A DNA stretch of 64,000 bases from Rotaria sp. Silwood1 (taxonomy: Eukaryota; Rotifera; Eurotatoria; Philodinida; Philodinidae), in the NCBI GenBank assembly GCA_905250075.1, contig CAJNOP010000221.1, forward strand, positions 23,027 to 87,026, read 5' to 3'. A program made the translations under genes and the position numbers. Below the pieces are notes generated by a model. It was not told the origin of the DNA. It was given only the letters and a program-made list of their open reading frames with translations, and ran no database searches. Shown one piece after another: positions 12,640 through 23,841 of this stretch. The first letter of the stretch is position 1. Every line of letters begins with the position of its first letter.

Positions 12640-13064
12640 TGCATGGAAATGATGTATAGAAAGAGCATACAGATTCCGACATGCATTAAAAAAATCGTTA
12701 AGAAAACGCTTAGAAACAATAGAAGTCATATCTCATACGAGTCGAATTCTAAAATGTGGAAATCTGGTAGCTCGAGTACTTTTTATGGTCAAGTAAATTT
12801 GAATCGACTCTTCGTCAGAAAAGATTCCAATGCATATAATAGTTCTGATTACGGGAATCCATTATGCATAAACCAATAGCATCACGATCACTCTAAGAGA
12901 ATGTTTTCTTAGAATCCTATAGAAGGTGTTCGCGTACGCCACTATATGAAATCATTTATAGATTTCCTAGAAAAGAGTTCTGAGCTCTCAGAAACCTCTT
13001 GGCAGGCATCACAAGTAGCTGAAAAAGCTCAAGGTTTCGGAGACCTAGTAGAGGTTTCCGGTTC

Positions 13065-13855
13065 TTCGAAAATATATGCTGCCAGTGTAAAGAATAATCG
13101 GACACTTAAGACCATTCCCATCCTTGTTGAACAGTGATTTTGGTCTATGTCTATGAAAATCACGTGAATTTTTTCAAGACATGTTAGGACAATAATGGAA
13201 AAATTATGTTAAAACTCTTCGCCTAACACCGTTACTTTTGAGAGTCATATTCAGCAGACAAAGTTTAAAAATAATGCATTTGGTAACGTAAAATTTTTTG
13301 CGCGCCTTGATTTTATGTATTCAAGGTTTTTTATTTAACAGAGCACGTCGGAATTCACAGTATAATAGAGTCTTTTTCGATAAAGGCTTACTTCCTAACT
13401 GCGTAAAAGTGATGAGAAGTTCACAACCTAAACCAAACTTTAAAAATTGGCAGAAATTTACTGCTTTCTCAAAATTTTTTCGAGGTTCTCAGTTTTTGAA
13501 CTTCTCATCAGTTTTATCCAACTCGAAAGTTAATATTTATAGAGAAAGACTCTGTCGTGTCCTGAATCCTGATGTGCTCTTCCAAACAAAAAATATTGAA
13601 TATATATAATCCAGACGCAGAGAGCTGTTTAATGCTACCAAATGCACTGCTTTTAAGCTTTATTTGGTGAATATCACTTTCAAAAATAACGGTGTTGGTT
13701 GAAGAGTTTTAACATAATATCTCCACTACAGTCCCAACATATCTTGAAAAAATTCATATGATTTTCATGGACATAAATCAAAATCATTGGTTATGAAGGA
13801 TGGGAATGTTCTTAAGTGTCCGATTATTCTTTAGACTAGTAACATAGGTTTTCAA
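13065..13855. repeat. Large imperfect palindrome, about 790 bp
   Basis: Left-arm segments such as AAAGAATAATCGGACACTTA (about 13089) recur inverted at the right end (about 13812-13831). Correspondence continues inward through GATGAGAAGTTC (13412 region) and its complement (13500 region), with the centre near 13460. Arms are diverged by perhaps 15-20 percent. No open frame is conserved. It resembles the other foldback elements, but clear termini and target duplications were not identified. Confidence 0.75.
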
Positions 13856-15790
13856 TTGCTACTCGACAAAACAATTGAAGAGAGACTCAGTTTTAAGAAA
13901 TCCATTCCTTCTCTTACTTGAAACGAAACAAAGGTCAGAAAAAAAACGTAGCTTCGAGATTCTCAAGTTTTCTAGTCTCTTGAAGACAGAGCGTTGGTGT
14001 GCTAATGTTCTCAAGTCGTTTAAATATGGAGTTTTGCAACCAGTCATAACTTTCAAGGTTCACAATTCTCAAATATTTTAAATGCAAAGTCTTAAAGTCA
14101 GCCAAAATCTTCGAATGTTTTAGAAACAAAGTCTTGAAGCTATTCAGAGTCATGACCTCATAAAACTTTTATATTTGTCAAAGTTAACGTTTTTATCGGT
14201 ATAATTTCTGACGTCTGACAGTTCTTTTATGATTAAAGCAGAAGAAGCTTCTAATCTTAGAGTCATTAAGTCTTTGTACGTGTTTCAATTGGGAAACTTT
14301 GCGGTGTTTTTTAATTCAGAGTTTTTGTAATAGTAAGACGCTTAATTCTGCAAGTCTTTGGAGGTTAGAGTGTCTTAATCAGCGGAAACCTTTTGTTATA
14401 AAGGTTTTGTGATTGTCAATATTAGCTTCTTCGATATAGTCAAAGTTTTTCTGTCGCGAAGTCTAAAGAATCTAGGTTGTTGTTGCGAGGTGAAGCCTTG
14501 GGCTCTATGGTTTCGTTATCATTCTAGTTGAGTTTCTTTTTTAATGCATATTTGCGAATATTTCATGCCAGTAGATTGAGGAATTACACCTGGGAATGCG
14601 AAATAGTTATGTCAAGTGTCAATAAAAATTATCAAAAAAGAAAAGTTCTATTTAATTTTTTTTCTAATTCACAAAAGATTATTTCTCACTAAAATGAAGT
14701 GTTAAAGAACTCGGTATAAAAAAAATTAAGTTTTCCTCGACTTTGGTGAAAATGAGTGGTTCTTCAATCAGATAAAGTAATATGTCCAGTGAGAAAGACT
14801 AAAAACATTGTGTCTAAACAGAATGGATACTCTCATATAATAATAACATTTCTGTCGCATTTTTCTAGAGATGCAGTTTTTCTTATAATAATATAATACA
14901 TTTTCACTTATGAATAATCTGCATAAATCAGTTGAAACAATCTTTAAACATGTAAAAGTTACATTGTACTTTTTTCAAGCTGTTCTCAGGAATAAGATAT
15001 GAGAAATTAGAAATTTAAGCAGAAAATTGTTTTTATTTTTCTTTTATTTTGGATGGATAGAGTCTATCGAGTAGTATAGGAAAACTACAGCCTTAGAGGT
15101 TCAAAAGTTGGTTTTGACCGAAAAGAATTGCAAATAATAAGTTTTTCGAAAACATGAAAAATGAGTGAAGTTTTGAATATTATGCAAAATATTCGTGTTT
15201 GTTGTCGCTTTAAAATTCGTAAACTAGGTTTTTTTGTAATTCTCTCTGTAGAACTGTGTAATTTCTTTACACTTGCGAATTTATCAAGTACTTTTGTATG
15301 AGTAAGGAAAACGTAATTTTCCGTAGATTACAGACAACATTCCAAAGATGAAAACGTTACGCATCCTTTAATATTAATAAGGATTTCTTATTTCGAAAAT
15401 CAATCTTTTCGTTATTACGAGCAACTTAATATAAAAAGAGCACGTACTTGAAAATGTTGACGATGAAGATTTCGTGTTCAAATAAAAAGCATGTGATGCT
15501 CGAGATCAATATAACAAATCTGATCAAATGACATAGATTTCATCAAAAAACTATTTGCTATCGAAATTCGATCCCTGCTTTTCCTTTGATTTAGGGAAGA
15601 TGATGCCGTCTAGATGCCTCTCCGAGTCAGGTGTCGGATATAATAACTTATTGATGAAATCTATGTCATTCGATCCGATTTGTTATCTTGATGTCAAATG
15701 TCACATGGATTTTATTTGAGAATGAAATCTTGCTCGTCCAAATTTTCAATTGCGTGCTCTCTTTTTATTGTGTTACTCGTAATATCAAAA
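13856..15790. other. Gene-free stretch with decayed simple repeats
   Basis: No gene is visible. At 13900-14300 variants of TCTTGAAG and CTCAAG recur, suggesting a decayed minisatellite related in style to the GACTTC array at 15925. The rest is AT-rich without structure apart from the inverted repeat at 15513-15684. Confidence 0.5.
15513..15684. repeat. 34 bp inverted repeat pair around a 104 bp loop
   Basis: The arms at 15513-15546 and 15651-15684 are inverted copies with two mismatches, sharing TTGATGAAATCTATGTCATT. The loop contains GC-richer sequence near 15600-15635. It could be a small non-autonomous element; no target duplication is evident. Confidence 0.7.
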
Positions 15791-15800
15791 AGGATACCAG

Positions 15801-15913
15801 ATGTGGATACGTGCGTGTGAGGGTGTAGGCTGTGGGTATGAGCGCGGGGGTGTGGTTGTAAGTCGTTCTGGGTATGCGGGTGTGGGTGTGGGCGTGAGTG
15901 GGTGTGGGTGTGG
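15801..15913 (+). repeat. Degenerate telomere-like TGTGGG tract
   Basis: GGGTGTGG-type units are interspersed with variants such as GGGTATG and GCGGGGG. The G-rich strand is on top. It directly precedes a GACTTC minisatellite, so two simple-repeat types abut. Confidence 0.75.
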
Positions 15914-15924
15914 CAAGGGGGAAA

Positions 15925-16140
15925 CAGCGGACTTCAGAATTCAAGACTTCAAAAGATTTCAAGTGACTTCAACAACAGAGACTTCAAATTCTCGAAAGAC
16001 TTCGAACGCCTTCATGAGACTTCAAGGAACTTCTGAGAGTTTACGAGACTGCATGGGACTTCACAAGACTTCATATGACTTCAGAGGACTTCATTAGACT
16101 TCATTAGACTTCAAGATACTTCTAGATTGCATGAGCGGTC
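15925..16140 (+). repeat. GACTTCA-type minisatellite, period about 10
   Basis: Roughly twenty copies of AGACTTCANN with drift are arranged in tandem, most regular at 16045-16110. A shorter piece of the same repeat recurs at about 17190-17232, so the two pieces bracket the ORF at 16453-16965. Confidence 0.85.
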
Positions 16141-16452
16141 GAGAAGCCTTAGAAATGGCATCAGATTCTTGTACCACACAAAACACACTATCTATTAGAT
16201 ACAGATAAAAAATAATTTATTTTCATAATTCTATATAAGAGTATATACATGTACATGTATAAACTCAATAATAAAAGAAAATGCAACCAAAATTTGTGTT
16301 TGAAAATTAGTAGATTTTCAACATATTTCTTCTTTTTTCGTCATCATCAGACTAAATCCAAGGCCAATCCATCATCAGCATTGAACTTGTTCATAACTAT
16401 TATTCATAATTTCACCATTTGTTTCAAAGATAAATACTCATGGTAATTTGAA
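16141..16452. other. No gene seen
   Basis: AT-rich leader upstream of the small ORF. A short open frame at 16249-16446 shows no recognisable features and is not supported as coding. Confidence 0.4.
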
Positions 16453-16965
16453 ATGAAAATTTTAGCTGCATTTAATCACGCAAAAGAGCTAGTTAGTAAT
16501 TTGAATATATTGACTTCGTTAAAGAAACACACTGCTTTTAAATTACATGATTTAAGTAAAAATATATTTGACAGTGTTATATTGAAGATTGATTCAGATA
16601 ATTATTCGATAGCTGATTCAGATTCATCCTCAAATTCTGAATCTGATTATGATGATGGAGCAATGGAAGGTAATGAAGTTAATAATGATTTGTTCAGCTT
16701 GAATGAAGAAGAGCAAGATGTGACAAACATACAAAATGTTGATAAAATTAAAATTAATAAGATGAACTTTAATGGTATACGTATATTCGACTCCATCAAT
16801 GCAGCATTGAAGAGCTCTTATTTTCAGCTGCAAATAAATAACAAGCCTAAATTTATACATAAGCAAACAGCGTGTTGGCTATTGACCGATAAAGCTAGCC
16901 GTTTATCAACTGACAGACTTTCACGAGTGATAGAAGCAAACAAAAAGATTAAAATTCATAATTAA
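16453..16965 (+). CDS. Short transposon-associated-looking protein, 170 aa
   Basis: A single uninterrupted frame with a Ser/Asp-rich acidic centre (about residues 48-75) and a C-terminal HKQTACWLLTDKASRLSTDR segment. That segment, of the pattern K-x-T-x-x-W-L-L/F followed by a Ser-Asp-Arg-Leu motif, reminds me of proteins repeated in invertebrate transposons, but I cannot name the family. It lacks a catalytic core and stands alone between minisatellite fragments, so it may be an exon or remnant of a larger element. Function is unknown. Confidence 0.45.
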   Translation: MKILAAFNHAKELVSNLNILTSLKKHTAFKLHDLSKNIFDSVILKIDSDNYSIADSDSSSNSESDYDDGAMEGNEVNNDLFSLNEEEQDVTNIQNVDKIKINKMNFNGIRIFDSINAALKSSYFQLQINNKPKFIHKQTACWLLTDKASRLSTDRLSRVIEANKKIKIHN

Positions 16966-17895
16966 CATTGATATCTAATTGACAAAACATTTCGTATGCA
17001 AATGCATAACTATTAAAAAGAATTGAACCATTAACTATGCTATTTTTTAAGTTCAAGCGAACACGAACTTTTCCAGCAGATTGACAACACAATAAAAGTT
17101 CACATATCTGCTAAAATAAGATCATCAAAAACTTTACGATTTCATTGTGTTTCTTATAAATTTTTTGTACACTAAGTGTACATCGAAAAATCCAGACAAC
17201 TTCATGAGACTTTATAAGACTTCATGGGACTTAAGAAAAACAGCATGCTTCTCATGGTCACGGTATTGATTTATTGTTTTTCAGGAGTACTCTAGAATCT
17301 CCAAAGGAAGGGCAACAAAACTATATCAAGATGCTGTTCCTAACTACTACCAGTATGATATCCAAACCATCGAAACACAATTTACCACCTCATTTTGTTC
17401 ACCAAAGTAATCGAAAAATATAAATTTTTATCGTATTTTGATAGAAAAGCCACTTTTTTAATATAGGAGAAAAAAGCAATTCTTTGAAAACTTTGAACTA
17501 AACCGATAGAAAAATAGTTCGAACAATCTTTCTATACATAGTTCGATGCGTCTTCAGCTGCTCTTTCCAACAGTGAAAACCGGAGATTTCTATCTCGTTC
17601 GTATCAAAAGTTATTCAATAAATGTCCACGGCTATTTAACTCTCAAATGGACATTAGTATGGGAAGCTTTTGTTATCTTGTGACGAGACAGACATTGAGC
17701 AACAATCTGTCAACGTATTTCATGAACATATTAAATGTAAATCTGTCAAAACTGTCAACAGATATCAATCTATGTGCAAATGTTTGATTGACACCTTAAT
17801 CAAGAGTATTTGTTAACAGATACCAATGACAGTCGACAAATATAACTCTAGACTGCTTGTTGTAAATAGAACTTTCATTTGATCTTCTCTTTAAA
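16966..17895. other. Intergenic, containing a minisatellite fragment
   Basis: At about 17190-17232 several GACTTCATGA-like units repeat the array at 15925-16140. The remainder is AT-rich with no coding signal, and it includes the upstream region of the pentapeptide-repeat gene. Confidence 0.55.
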
Positions 17896-20800
17896 ATGCC
17901 TCATGTAGCCAGTGAAGCGATTGCCCTAGATGCCTATACTGTACCAGCAATGCGCATGCGGTCAACAGTTCGAGAACGAAACGAACGACACTGTTGTTGT
18001 GGTTTAACTGTTAGAGATTTAATCACAATATGTTCTACTGTTTTGATTCCTCTGATTTTTGGCTTGTTTACCGTTGTTATCACTATCTATCAACAGCGCA
18101 TTGCTCAGCTCCAACGGAAACAAGATCTCGAAATTTCACATCAACAGCGAGCTCATGATATTGAATTAGCTCAACAACAGCGAGCTGAAGATCGAAAACA
18201 GGCCGAAGTGAGTTCGGTCGTTTCAAAACTTGCAGATAATATATATTTGAATCGAAAATTCTTAAAATCTGTTAAATCTATTTGATGATAACAATGTCTA
18301 TCTGGAGTCTTTCTAGAATGAGTAAAGTCTTAGATGATTTCCGAAATAAAACTCTATTTATTGTCAGATTCAATAATATGAAGTGCGTTACCATTTTTTT
18401 TTGAATAACTTTGTATAGGTACAAGATAGAAATATACGGCTTCTGTAGTTCTATAGAAGATATTTTAGACATTCATACTTACTCATAAACAAATTATGTA
18501 CAATGTAAATTGTAAAAATTGCACTGTTTTAGAAAAGTTGGAGTAATAATTTGAATCTGATATAGAATTGTTGCCGAAAGAATGATCTTTTGAAAGGCAA
18601 AAACCACAAATCTTTATCTTGTTCCTATGAAAGCATTATTCAAAAGAAAATAACAACTTGCCTTTTATTTTGAATTGACAAATAGTTTTCATCGATATCC
18701 GATAGTAATTATTTAGTTGTCCATGGACAAGTAAATTGTTTCCTTAATAAGAAATTATTGTTTTTTTTATTGACATAGCTCTTACGAAAACAAGATCTAG
18801 AAATTGCCGAACTTCGACGAGAACAGGAACTCAATATTTCCATTGTTCAAGCACTGGCCGCTGATCGTCAACACAAACACGACCTTTCATTAGCCGACAA
18901 TCTTCAAAAAGAATCCGTTCTTGTCGGTTATTTGAAAGAAATGGCTGATCTACTTGACAAAAACAAGTTCACTCTCGACAACCATGTTGGAGTGAGCATT
19001 GTACGACCTAAAACTCTTTCTGCCCTTCGTCAACTTGACTCTCATCGAAAGGTACATCTCATTCGGTTCTTATACGAGTCAGAATTAATTATCACTGGTA
19101 AAAACCCATTAGATCTAAGTGATGCTGATTTGGATGGTATTGATCTTTCCTTTCTCAATCTTGACTCTATTTCTCTGAAATCAGTGCACATGCGTCATGC
19201 TCTACTTATTCGTGCTAATCTAAGTTTTGCTGATTTCAGCAAGAGTCTTCTCACCAGTACTAATTTCAGTGGAGCTAAAATGAGCGTCGGCACTAAGTTC
19301 TATTGGGCACAAGCAGAATATGCTGATTTTAGTCGTATATCATCAGTTAAACTCAATATGAACCGAATTGATGCACATGGAGCATCATTTCGATTCGCCA
19401 GTTTAAATCAAGCTACTTTTCATGATGCACATCTCCAGTATGCGGACTTTGAAGGTGCTTCTGTACGTAACGCCGATTTCTATTCGGCTAATCTGGAAAA
19501 TTCGACTATTACTCAGTTGCAACTACAGGAAGCGGTAGCATTTGAAGGATTGATATTGCCCAATCTTAATATTGGTGATCATAAGAATATAATTTTCAAT
19601 GGGAATGCCGAACAGAAGAATGGACAATACGATTGTACAGTCAAATTAACAAGACCTATTTTTGCGTTGCTTTGGGATAGCGTGAAAAGTAAGTCATTTT
19701 TACGGTTAATGCTTTCACAAAAACCCACATGATATTGATACTGCATTGGAGATACTTATAAGAAAGATGAAAACCTTGAAGAGAAAATTTCTATTAAAAA
19801 CAAAATTTCAATTTTTATTTCTCTATTGCCTGAAAAAAGCTTCTGTCTAAATCTGCCGAGTTATTCTTTCTGAACAAAATAAATATTTTCGTAAATTATA
19901 CGCTATCGTTAATCAGAAATATCGATCTTCCTATCTAAACAGACAACAATGTTGAGAATAAAAATCATGAGAATTTATTGGTTATGAAAAACATAATGCT
20001 ATGCAATTGATTAAAAGTAGAAATAATAAAGAAACGAATTAGTTTCACTCTTGATGCTTAGAACTTCGAACTTCGATTTAATATGTATTGCAGTCATGAA
20101 GAAAACGGCTTCTTATCGAATTAACTCAATGAACAGAATAAGTTTTAAGATAATTCATAGATATACTGAAGAGAATGAGCTTAATAAAAATTAAAATCAA
20201 GATCTAAGCGGATTTTACTTAAATTCTATCAAATGAAAATGAGCCTATTGATTTTCGTAAAGTCAAATTGATGAGATAGACATAACACAGAAATATTCGA
20301 AAAGACTCGGGTAGAAATATGTAATGAAACCATTTTTTAGTATCAAAAGGTTATGTGAATATGATAAATCATATAGTTTTCTAAGAAGTAAAAGTCAGAC
20401 TCACGTGTAAATGCATCTATTCTGCAATTTATCATAAGTCTGGCGATGAATAATTAGATGTTCTTGGATTGTTATACATTATATGATAATATTTATAACT
20501 TTTTTAATGTCAAAAACATAAATTACAGTATTTTTAGTCGAATTAATGTTATTTTGAAAATTTTCGTGAATATTTATAAAACTTATCTTTCAAGACATGA
20601 AATACAAATGGGAAAGCTATAAAAATTTGGAAAATTTGACAAAAAGTGTACTTCAATTATTTCATTTTTCTCCATAATACAACTAATTATCCTCTGAAAA
20701 TTCGATTCATAGTAAAATTCTAGAACTCCTCAGAGTTTATAGTATGAACGAGAGTAAATAGAAAAAATATTTTAAAATATGTGTATGTGTCTTTTCAATT

Positions 20801-21482
20801 TGTCAAATAAAACTTCAATCTCTCGATAGAGTAGCTGAAGACAATGACTTAGTTTGCAATATTGAATTAAAAATTTAAGAGAAATCAATATAAGTCCATT
20901 TTCATTCAACTTATAGATCGTCGTGTCATTGCCATAGCCTACAATTCAACAATTTCTCCAAGTGCCTTCATTCCCGATAAAACTGTTACTGAGCCAAATC
21001 AATGTTATTTCACGGCATTTAGTGATGAATATGATCGTGTTTCCATGTATCAACGTGTTGAATTACTTCAATATGCTGAATGGATCAATGATAAGATTCT
21101 CACATTTTTTATCAGTGCTCGAATGGGTGTTAACAATGTGGGTACTGAATGGGTTTCAGTTGATCTTTTGATGAAAACATCCGGTGAAGTCTTGCTAGTC
21201 AATTCCAAAAATATTCTTCGTAAGTTATTTTTATTTTTCACTCAAATCTTTTACAATACTATTATTTAAACAGGAAACGGTTCTTCAGTTAAAAAGTGTG
21301 TTCGTCAGTTCTTTCCACCGCCAAATGTATATTTCTTTGATATTTATGTAAACTTTGAAAGATTATTCGTTAACAATGGAACACTAGAAACATTTGGCTA
21401 CATTGACGATATTCAAGTATGGGCTACACGAGGCGTACCAAAATCTATCGAAGGTTCATTATTGAACTCTTGTGATGCATGA
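17896..21482 (+). CDS. Membrane-anchored pentapeptide-repeat protein, 4 exons, 577 aa
   Basis: Exons 17896-18207, 18779-19688, 20917-21219 and 21274-21482 join in phase. After a Cys-rich RHCCCG segment comes one hydrophobic helix (about residues 38-60), then a long Gln/Arg/Glu-rich coiled coil crossing the first splice. Exon 2 carries pentapeptide repeats of the A(D/N)LXX type, for example LSDADLDGIDLSFLNL, RANLSFADFSKS and YADFEGASVRNADFYSANLE (roughly residues 220-345). The last two exons encode a C-terminal domain of about 170 aa with no family I recognise. Pentapeptide repeats are far commoner in bacteria than in animals, and such proteins are multicopy in bdelloids, so horizontal origin followed by intron gain is plausible. 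The role is unknown; a membrane scaffold is only a guess. The hAT-type element at 21597 follows 115 bp after the stop. Confidence 0.8.
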
Positions 21483-21596
21483 ACTACTTTATTTCTTTCC
21501 TTAGACTTTATTTTCAGTCTTTTCAAATTTTATTTTAACTAAAAATGATTCAAACAGTGGACTTGTAAAATTATATTCTGATGCGTACGTTCGAAT

Positions 21597-22217
21597 TAGG
21601 GAACTGCAAAGTGGTCCCGGTCCCGGTCCCGGTCCCGGTCCCGGCGGGACCGGGACCGGGACCGGGACCAAATTTTGACTTTTTTGCGGGACCGGGACCG
21701 GGACCGGGACTAAAAATTTTGCATACTGGTCCCGGTCAGTTTTTTATGCAATGTGTCGCCATTTATTTTATTTTTTTGACAATAGTAATGGCGACTCAGT
21801 ATAAATAATCAATTCGATAATAAATCCCTTAGCTAGAGCAGTAGATATAAGAGAAGAGAGAAATGAGTAGATGACTACTACGAAGAACATGAGAATTTTT
21901 AACAAAATTCAATGGTTATTTTTATTTATTCGAGTTTTCAATGAAATTCTTTCACTTTAACACTGGATATAAAAACAATTCTCGTAATGTTAACGAATCA
22001 AAATTATTCATGTCAATTTAATGTATTCATAAAAGTACATAGATCGTTAAAAAATTGTTCGATTTTAGGAATGAAGCCAATGTCAAAGACCGGGACCGGG
22101 ACCGGGACTGGAAAAAAATTTGACCGGGACCGGGACCGGGACCGGGACTAAAAAAAAATATATGACCGGGACCGGGACCGGGACCGGGACTAAAAAAAGT
22201 GATTTTGCAGTTCCCTA
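21597..22217. mobile_element. hAT-type non-autonomous element with GGGACC arrays, 621 bp
   Basis: Terminal inverted repeats TAGGGAACTGCAAA and its complement are perfect over 14 bp. The octamer GTTCGAAT is duplicated exactly on both sides (21589-21596 and 22218-22225), the hallmark of hAT transposition. Subterminal GGTCCC hexamers on the left, then a switch to GGGACC, form hairpin-prone arrays that recur near the right end. There is no transposase. Perfect target sites suggest recent insertion. Confidence 0.95.
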
Positions 22218-23122
22218 GTTCGAATATAGATGAAATATAGCAATTAACAGCTCTAAATTGTAGCTACTCTACTACGACATACTAAAATCGTTTTTTTAAA
22301 GAAAAGCGACTCGATGTAAGTTTATATTTTCTCAAGACAGATCTCATTGTTACGAAGTATGTGTAAACACTAGTCACACATTCACGCACATCCCAAACGC
22401 ATATGCACACCCATCACTCTCAAAATATATCATCTATTGATCCATTGGAGTGACAACAATGCTTATCTCAAGTGACGGTTAACACTTATGGTGGTAGCAT
22501 AAGAGGCATTCTCTGATTTCTTGTGAAAAGCATTTATTAGTGTCTGCTGATTATTTTTATTTTGCAAATTAAAAGATGTCACAGCAACCAATCGGAAATC
22601 TCTACTTTCACTTATATTTACGTTATCAATGTTAATTTCTAGAGTTTTTTCTAAGCTACCTCTGAATAGTCGATTTTGATTATGCTAATAATCAGTTGCA
22701 CACATGCCTCTCATCAGCATTTTTGATTATTCTTTTGTGGTAATCGTAGCGATCACAAAAATACATTTCAAATAAATAATGGCTGATATCAATCATTTTT
22801 GTTATTTCACTATTTAAGAAATTGACATTTCAAGACTTCTGTATAAAACAAAATCGCTGCGATGTTACCTTGTATAAGAAATTCTTTCTACAAAAAAAAA
22901 AGAAACTGTTTTATAGTTGAAATATGCTCTCTGAGCTAACGATAAGCCTCTGACGGCACTCTGCTGCCACAACGTTGAATAACTTTAGATTGAAAAAAAA
23001 TTCGATAGATAGAGAAGCGGATGATTCACTTTGATTTGGGTTTTTCTCAAAATTGAATTTTGTACAAAAAAAAATGTGCAGGATCTCCCTCCGTTTCTCA
23101 AGCACAATACGTCTGATCGATG
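22218..23122. other. Gene-free stretch with a short CACAC-rich tract
   Basis: At about 22372-22425 a loose C-strand telomere-like tract occurs (CACACATTCACGCACATCCC and similar). No gene is seen; open frames here have no protein-like composition. Confidence 0.5.
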
Positions 23123-23177
23123 GTGTGGGTGTGGATGTGAGTATTCCTGTCATCTTAACTCACATCCACACCCACAC
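23123..23177. repeat. Perfect 20 bp hairpin with telomere-like arms
   Basis: The arm at 23123-23142 begins GTGTGGGTGTGG, and its exact reverse complement lies at 23158-23177, leaving a 15-base loop. The arms are telomere-like hexamers. Four or more weaker versions of this arrangement occur at 27391, 29401, 30298 and 33876. Confidence 0.95.
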
Positions 23178-23248
23178 TGCAAAGTAGATTTTGATCCAAG
23201 TAGAGTATCTCAAAATATATTGGGCACCTCACCTATCTTTGTTGAGAT

Positions 23249-23572
23249 GTGATCAAGGAGGGTGGGAATGTGGCTGATAAAATCAGTGATCCTCACCCTC
23301 AAGACTCTAAAGCATTCGAGTTGTATAAAGAGGCGCTTGATATCTACCAACAGTCTTCTTGTCAAAATCATCTAGACATGTCCAATAGCCACACTTGCAT
23401 CTGTGTGACGCATGATCAAATTGAAGAGTACTGTAAAAAGTTCTATGAAACGACATTTGAACTCCAACTAAAATATGTTTCTTTGCGAATCATTGCAATC
23501 GTTCTACAACTAATAACAATATCGGTTCTCTACACAAGAGCATTGGCAAGTGCTGTTGTTTTGTGCAAATGA
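23249..23572 (+). pseudogene. TPR-like fragment, probably a remnant
   Basis: The translation contains AFELYKEALDIYQQSS followed by NHLDMSNSH, close to the TPR pattern (A-L-x-I-Y-Q-Q-S ... HPD-x-A) of kinesin-light-chain-like repeats abundant in bdelloid proteins. Only about one repeat is present, and the following sequence loses TPR character. I read it as a broken gene piece rather than a working 107 aa protein. Confidence 0.3.
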
Positions 23573-23841
23573 CATGTAATTATTGTGCACAATTTTCTGC
23601 TAGAAAGGCATTCTTGTTTATTGAGCTCATTTAGCTGACGAGTGTTTGATTTCTCAGTTAAAAGAAAAAAAACTGTCCATCGTTCAAAAGAGAAAGTTCA
23701 AAGGTTAATCAAGACAGTTTCCATTGCAATTCGTAGCAGATTTATACATGGAATACGATAGAATGACCATAAATTTTATCAACAAACTATACTTCTATTA
23801 ACAAGGTACATTGATATAACAGTTGTGAGTTCAAGTAGCCA

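Noticed and set aside
12103..12879. Several open frames of His-Pro, Thr-His or Val-Gly repeats across the gap
   Set aside because: They are translations of the GTGTGG hexamer array and the run of N, not genes.
21581..21808. Open frame rich in Pro-Val and Gly-Pro repeats
   Set aside because: It is the GGGACC hexamer array of the hAT-type element read as protein.
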